Below, in pieces: positions 57,821-64,000 of a stretch of 64,000 nucleotides of DNA; position 1 is the stretch's first letter; the number at the start of each line of letters is the position of its first letter. The notes under the pieces were generated by a model, which was not told the origin of the DNA, searched no databases, and saw nothing but the letters and a program-made list of their open reading frames with translations. The position numbers and the translations under genes are program-made. This DNA is from Akebia trifoliata (lineage: Eukaryota; Streptophyta; Magnoliopsida; Ranunculales; Lardizabalaceae), in NCBI GenBank assembly GCA_017979445.1, contig JADQWC010000526.1, positions 831,479 through 895,478 on the forward strand, in the 5' to 3' direction.

Positions 57821-59439
57821 TCTTACATCATAGGATTATAGAGGACAAAATTCTAACAACGTTGAAAAAAAAATTCGAAAAAAAGAGAGTTAACTTTCAC
57901 AGTTAAATTTTAGTTTTAAATTTTGGAGTTCTGTAGCCATCCATTTTCAACGCGTTGGATCAAGCTCAAAAAGGATTTTTATTATTGAATTTTTTCCAAT
58001 GAAATCTAGAAGACTGTGGTATTGGATTGCCAATTTGATCATTCATGTGGGCCCAATGATCCTTAGTAAGATTTTAAATCTTACTAAGTTAGTCATGCTA
58101 GCCTGATTCATAAAGTGAGGTTTTTCCAATAACAAACTTGATAAAGTAAGGGAGCTTTTGTAATGAAATTGCAAGAGATAAGTCTGCCTGATAAATCTCT
58201 CTATATGAAAAGCTAACAGATGCAGAAAATGAACTTATGTTTGAGAGTCACACACATGATCAACAAACAAGATTATTAAAGTGAAAATTTATATATGAAA
58301 TTAGAACCTTAGTCACCAGAGCGTGGAACGGGTGTGGGAACAGGAACATGAAAACACCTAGTTGAAAATGTCTTAAAGTGTAAAATGCCTGGAAAGTGTT
58401 ATATATTAAGTTATATATAATATATTATAATATCAATTTTACTATTATATACTTCATTTACTTTAATAAATCCATCTGAACTACATACTTTCTCTTGCAG
58501 AAAATGCATTTTTTTATAATTTAGAATGAATAATTTTCAATAAAATAAACACACTTTTTTAATGGATTCTTTATATGACTCTGCCATAGTCCATAGTTAT
58601 TATATTTTCACTCACCCTACATTCATTACTTGTTTGCATTTGTGTACTATTTATATAGCTTGACTATATTACTGTTGTTAGAACAAAACAATTCTTGATT
58701 AATATAAATAATAAATATATATTTTAATGATTGAAGCTCCCTCTATTTTGAAGGATTCAAAGTAATTATTTAACTACAGTAATATTTTAATTTTTTTAGT
58801 CCTTACAATATTGTTGTTTCTAATTGTAGTACTCATTAATAATTCATTATAATATTTAATTTTTAGGATATATATGAATAATAGTTATTTAAGAAATAAA
58901 AATACTTATTATGACATATGAAACGAGATTCATTTTGTGAGCGGGTTTCAACATTTTAAGAGGGGGGATTAGAGAAGGATTTGATCTGAAAGCACTAAAG
59001 CGAGATTTGAGAGTGTGAGCGGCACACCTAACACAAGAATTGGCTCACTAATATTAAAAAATAATGTTTTTTACTAACTAATCAATTATATTCTATTAAA
59101 AATAAATAAATAAATAACTGTTATTTATTGGCCCTTGATCCTAGCCATTGTTGTAATTCATTTATTTTTCCCGAAAATATATGCTTTAAGCATCCAACTT
59201 TCTTGAAAAAAATTGGACTAATTGTGATTCTCCTTCTCTTTTAGGACAAAACATTGGTGTGCCCTTCTTAAGAAAACTTTAAAACTCAAAGGAGAAGCTT
59301 AAGGCTTGGAAGGGTGAGCTTAGAAAGGTGGAATAAAAAAAGGATAGGTGAGATAGAATTATTAGATAGGGAAGAGGGGAATGAAAACTTATGTTTTGAA
59401 GAGACTATTAAAAGAATTAATGTAAAAAAAGAGGTATTT
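57821..59439. other. gene-free AT-rich sequence
   Basis: No coding frame or element end recognised on either strand. Confidence 0.4.
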
Positions 59440-59712
59440 ATGAAAAAGTGATCAACTTTTGATGAATTTATAATTCCAGCCCACTGTTCATTTTAATTAT
59501 CAAAACATGAACGATAACAAATTTGGAGATTTTCAAAGTGACTATTTCACAAGTTTAAAGTGACAATTTCATTCTAAACCTACAAAATAATCACTTCGTT
59601 CTGATTTTAAAAAAAACAAACAAACGCAATTGTTCACGTTTTGGTAATTAAAATTAACAATGAGCCGGAATCATATATAACTTATTTTCAGCTCACGAAA
59701 TGGTAATTCATC
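59440..59712. mobile_element. MITE family F, copy 2
   Basis: Inverted arms: ATTCCAGCCCACTGTTCATT followed by TTAATTATCAAAAC (59474-59507), and GTTTTGGTAATTAAAATTAA followed by CAATGAGCCGGAAT (59637-59671). The right outer end GAAATGGTAATTCATCC matches the nested copy at 56450-56772. Confidence 0.65.
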
Positions 59713-61239
59713 CATGAAAAAAGATATATAATTTCTTAGAGAGTACTTTAAGTTGAAGGAAATTTGTTTTAGGTGTTTAAGATTGCGATACGTAAAACTA
59801 ATTATACTTTATGGAGTTCGATGTTGAACAAATAAGAAGTTTCATGTTAATAAAGTTAGCGTAGTACAGATGAAAATATTGAGATAAATTAGTAAAAAGA
59901 TTAGGAAAGATAAAAGTAATAATAAACAAAAAAAAAATTGACTAAAATGATTTTGACTCATTTAACAAAGGCCGATGATTACAACCCTAGCTAGAAACAA
60001 TAAAACCCTTTAGACCCCAACCCATTGACCCGAGAACTTTTGGCATACCAACTGTGCCTAGGTAGACACGAACAAGATTGGTGTGGGGTTCATAATCGTG
60101 GCTCATTAATATCAATGATTTAAAATGGAACCAATCTTCGGCTAAAAAAATTGTCATATTAATCTGACCATGGTTGATTGGTATGTGGCTCAATTTGGTT
60201 GGATTTATTAAAAAATAAAAATATATGTATATTTTTTTTCCCCTAAATTACCTTATTACTATTATTATCCAAAGTCTAACATTCATGTAATTTGATGGTT
60301 TGCCAATTAGACCAATTCTACAAAAAAAAAAAAAAAAAATAGCATTCTGAAAAAGCTCCACCATAAATTTTTTTCACTGATGAAGTGAAAATCATAGTAA
60401 CTAAAAATGGTAACTTTTTATTTAAAAAAAAAAAAAAAAAAAAGTGTCTTGCATCTTTGACAATTAAAAAATGCGACTTTTTCATTTGTGACAAAAAAAC
60501 AGAGTTATATTCCTAATTTTTTCTCATTTTTCACATGACAAAAAAAATATTAAACAATTTGTTGTTTTTTAAATGTAGGATTTAATGATAATAACTTGAT
60601 TTTATAAATTATCATTATATATATTTCATAATTTTTAATATATTTTTTATCTTTTATTTTTATCATTCTTTTTCCTGTTTTTTCTCGTGTTTTTCCCATT
60701 TTTAATATTTTTTTCAAAAGTTTTCCCTTGTCGTATTAAACCCGTGCTCTGACTTTGTGACTATGATGAAAATATACTTGAATTTGACCGTTTAATTATC
60801 ATAATATAGCTTCATGGCTAGTCTATCGTAAAATCCTTATCTATTATAAGAGTTTTTGACTAAATAAGTTTATATACAGCATGTGCCATGGTTCTATACT
60901 CAGTCTCAAGACACGATGATCCAATAATTGAAAATGAAAAGCAAGATTAGATATTCTAATTCTATGTAAAAATTATATTTTATTAGAATAAAGATCAAAT
61001 CACATTGGATAGAACAAAAAAAATTGAAAATTGAAAATTGAGAGGAAGGAGATGAGCAGTCAATTTATTAATAGAACATTTCAATTAATTTTAAATGACT
61101 CTTACAAATTTTAATTCAAATATACATTAAAATATGAAATCTGAAATAAACATAATTTTAAAAATGATTATTCCAATAGTAAATGTGGAATCATGTTAAC
61201 TATGTTACCTTCTTACCCATTTCAAGTACATAAAGTATC
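59713..61239. other. AT-rich sequence
   Basis: No gene recognised. The minus-strand frame 59987-60193 (68 codons) has no domain I know. Homopolymer A runs at 60320-60339 and 60425-60443. Confidence 0.4.
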
Positions 61240-61670
61240 CCTAATTTCCTATATACATAAAGAATCTGGATATTGATACAATTCATCTTATTCTTATTTG
61301 TAGTATAGTACTTCAGTAGATTTCGCTTCGTTTATCATTTAGTTCAGTCTTAATTTAGGTTTATTCTTTAAAAATGAAATTTCAATAAAATAAATATAAA
61401 TAAAGGAGTCTTTATGTCTCGTTACCGAGGGCCTCGTTTCAAAAAAATACGCCGTCTGGGGGCTTTACCGGGACTAACTAGTAAAAGGCCTAGACCCGGA
61501 AGTGATCTTAGAAACCAATCTCGTTCCGGAAAAAGATCTCAATATCGTATTCGCCTAGAAGAAAAACAAAAATTGCGTTTTCATTATGGTCTGACAGAGC
61601 GACAATTACTTAAATACGTTCGTATCGCTGGAAAAGCAAAAGGGTCAACAGGTCAGGTTTTACTACAATT
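61240..61670 (+). pseudogene. rps4: plastid rps4 fragment inserted in the nucleus (NUPT)
   Basis: From 61414 a frame reads [20 protein letters not shown], then [20 protein letters not shown] and a [20 protein letters not shown] block: the N-terminal 85 residues of chloroplast ribosomal protein S4, with no stop or frameshift. An AAGGAG sequence 7 bases upstream of the ATG is the plastid-style ribosome site. The match stops at 61670 (CTACAATT), where plastid genes continue with LLEMRLDN; the frame then runs into unrelated sequence for 27 codons. The left edge is uncertain; upstream sequence to about 61240 looks like the plastid leader. Not expected to be functional in the nucleus. Confidence 0.92.
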
Positions 61671-63239
61671 TCAAGAGAATATTGTCGCTTGGATTACTTG
61701 GTATCCATCCTCACTACTTCCAAATCTTTTTCTACTCAAAATTCATGCATAATCCTCGAGATGAAAACCAATACCTTCATTAAACTTAATAAAAAAGCAA
61801 TCAGGCCATAACTTACGAACTAGTTTTATCGTCTTAGTCTACCTAATGTAACTTGTATCATAATTTCTTTCGTTTTGCAAATGATTTGGTGTGAGTCTTG
61901 GTAGAGCATGAAAAACACAATTTTCACTCACAAACAATCTTTTAAGTTCTTTTATGTCTTATATTTTTCGTTATTTTTTCTTCAACATAACCCCTTTTTT
62001 TAGATCGCATCAATTCATTTAGAAGTAGAACAAGTTCCAATGACCTTCACTTTTTCTCATTCAATCCTAATAGAAATCAATATCTTGGTTTTCTCCAATA
62101 TCCCATAATTATAAATTTAGATATAAAAATAAAACTCATAAATAACATATAAACGACGACTTACTGACAAAAAGCTAAAATCGTATATATATATATATGC
62201 TTATCATCATGCAAAGAGGCCCATTCCAAATCAATTTAAGTAAATTTTACAATTTGGATTAAAAAAAGGAAAAAAAAAAGGAAACACAAGGAATGTGAAT
62301 TGTTGGTTGTTTGATTTATCATGCAATACTTATTTATACATAATAATTTTTTCCATGAAATCTGATAAATTCAATGTTGAAATGCATGATACTCACACTG
62401 CAATGCAATGCAAGAGAACCAACCAAACCAACCCTTAAGATAAATAAGTAAAAAATTACATCGTAAAATTATTTGGCTAACATATACTTTACGTTTACAT
62501 CAATGTGAATTAAATCCCTAAGCTTTGATCATTGATCTACGATCCGGATTAAAGTTCTTTTGTTACTAAAATTTCTTTTGTAGAGGAAAAAATGTTTTTG
62601 GTCAAATTAAAGTACCCAAAAGAAATTAAAGTCTTAAGTTTGTATGGTTGTGATCGAATTTACTAGATTTAAATTTTGACCAAAGAGATCTTCTATGCTA
62701 GTCTAGAGGGGTGAATAACATTGTTCAAAATTAACCAAATTTTTATGGATCTAACTTTGTACCCCTACCGAGAGTATTTATTTGTATCGCGTTCGAGCCT
62801 ACCTTTTTTTCTAACATGAATCAATGTACGTATTAACGTTGTCTAGTTATTCTTAATTCTTGTTTTAGACTTCAATTCAAAATATCTTCATTTTTTTAGA
62901 TCAATCGATGCTATAATCACAATGTTACCTATTAAAAACAATTGAATTATTTTATCGACAATTTTAAATTGATTTTCGATCACAACAAAGGGGTTCCAAT
63001 TTTACAGGGAGTAATTGAGAGAGACCCCATTTGGTTGGTCCCATTAAAACATTCAAATAGATGGTTCAGAGCCAACAGTTGAAGACTGCAATGAGATTTA
63101 ACATAGGAAAGCTTGTCACCCCATCTAACATAGATTATGAAGAAAATTACTTAATAGACCCGTGGGAGCGACATCTTTCTAAATGTACCCTGAGATCTCG
63201 GGGAATGTTAACAACCTTGTTAAGCTAAAATCTTTCTTT
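61671..63239. other. AT-rich sequence right of the rps4 fragment
   Basis: No coding frame recognised. I could not decide whether any of the sequence just right of 61670 is also organellar. Confidence 0.4.
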
Positions 63240-63535
63240 CTTAATGCCCCTCAAACGGATAAGCTGTGAACTCAAATTGTCGAAGTCCAAGAAATCAAAT
63301 TATTGATTTGTTGATCTCGACAATTCATGTATAAATGTCAAGATCAACGGTTATAATAAATTCGATCTCGAAAATTTAATTGTTGATCTCAATGAGTGAT
63401 TGACAATTAAGTGTTGATCTCAATGATTCATGTTCAATTGTCGAGGTCTACGATTTGAATGAAGGCCAATTTCAATGATTTGAATTGTCCATCCTAACAC
63501 TTTGAATTGTTGATCTCATCAATTGAAATGGAGGT
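63240..63535. repeat. degenerate short tandem repeat (GTTGATCTC words)
   Basis: The words TTGTTGATCTC(A/G) and TCAATTGTCGAGGTC / CAATTCATGT recur at about 30-45-base intervals (63308, 63391, 63413, 63506 and related). Units are too diverged to fix a period by eye. Confidence 0.5.
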
Positions 63536-63734
63536 GAAGGCATTAAGAAGGAAAAAAAAAAAAAAAAACATGATAATTCCTCCACATATTTTGAAGTGGT
63601 GCTTTCTACTTCCACCAAGATCCTATCTAACTGCATTAGGTTTGCAGTAGATAGACTCTTAAGGATGAAGTTGATTGGTTTTGAGAAAAAAAAGGTTTTT
63701 GACTATATGGTGAAGACGATAGCATTTGTCATTT

Positions 63735-64000
63735 TCTATTCGTTTGTTAGAGAAGATCGAGTTCAAAGAGGAATCAGTGTTATCAAAGGATTTCCTGCAA
63801 TTCTTTCTAGTACGAAATGAGTCAATCATACACTTTAGTATCTTATTGAACGAAAATGGTGATATTATTCCTCCATTGATCAAGAATTTTGATTTTTTGA
63901 AAATATCGTGATCATTTATTAAGAAGTGTTTCAATTTCTTCAAAAGAACGATTAGAACACATTAATTCTAACAACTGATTGCAGAGTTGATCATTCAAAC
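63735..64000 (-). pseudogene. ycf2: decayed plastid ycf2 fragment, running off the window edge
   Basis: Minus-strand frame with [40 protein letters not shown]. This matches the interior of chloroplast Ycf2 (the [26 protein letters not shown] blocks). Nearer the edge the preceding segment (LNDQLCNQLLE) is in another frame, so a frameshift separates the two. Similarity is clearly lower than for the rps4 piece, which suggests an older transfer. It continues beyond 64000. Confidence 0.85.

Noticed and set aside
59987..60193. 68-residue minus-strand frame
   Set aside because: No recognisable family, no splice or promoter support.
1..64000. New multigene system, gene cluster, CRISPR array or viral insertion
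   Set aside because: Genes are functionally unrelated plant genes separated by repeats; no spacer arrays and no recognisable viral coding sequence.

Overview
This is nuclear DNA from a flowering plant, most likely a dicot. The evidence is canonical GT-AG introns in AT-rich sequence, plant-only families (a RALF peptide, an early nodulin-like protein, a DETOXIFICATION/MATE carrier), many short non-autonomous DNA transposons, L1-type LINEs with an RNase H domain, and plastid-derived fragments. The species cannot be named from the sequence. No rRNA, tRNA or CRISPR array is visible.

Layout. 0-2.1 kb: last three exons of an unrecognised plus-strand gene. 4.07-4.46 kb: intact single-exon RALF hormone precursor. 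4.5-12.8 kb: gene-free, holding pyrimidine-rich tandem repeats, at least nine MITE copies and a tRNA-like SINE dimer. 12.8-14.2 kb (minus): two-exon early nodulin-like (phytocyanin) protein with a long Pro-rich tail. 17.5-18.5 kb: hAT-like element carrying a nested MITE. 18.6-26.9 kb: eight-exon SNF2-family ATPase of the Switch 2/ERCC6L2 type, with two single-base frameshifts in the ATPase core. 28.2-30.5 kb: threefold repeat interrupted by a hAT-like element. 31.6-42.0 kb: 3-ketodihydrosphingosine reductase whose 8-kb first intron holds a hAT-like element and a 4.2-kb LINE, each with a perfect target-site duplication; its third exon carries a one-base frameshift. 43.2-47.3 kb (minus): intact seven-exon MATE transporter. 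50.6-55.3 kb: three-exon small two-TM protein of Pkr1 type, whose first intron is a tandem array of near-copies of its own 3' splice site. 55.5-55.6 kb (minus): a convergent 47-residue Cys-rich protein. 56-64 kb: MITEs and AT-rich DNA, a young plastid rps4 fragment at 61.4 kb and an old ycf2 fragment at the right edge.

The genes are unrelated housekeeping, signalling and transport functions; there is no operon or evident cluster. No new multigene system was found. The points most worth a second look are the decoy splice-acceptor array, the three single-base frameshifts in two otherwise well-conserved genes, the three hAT-like elements with 8-bp target duplications, the Trp-to-stop decay of the LINE, the duplicated 3' end of the nodulin-like gene, and the two plastid insertions of different apparent age.

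Gene models are hand-spliced from canonical sites and reading frame; MITE edges are approximate unless a target duplication is stated.
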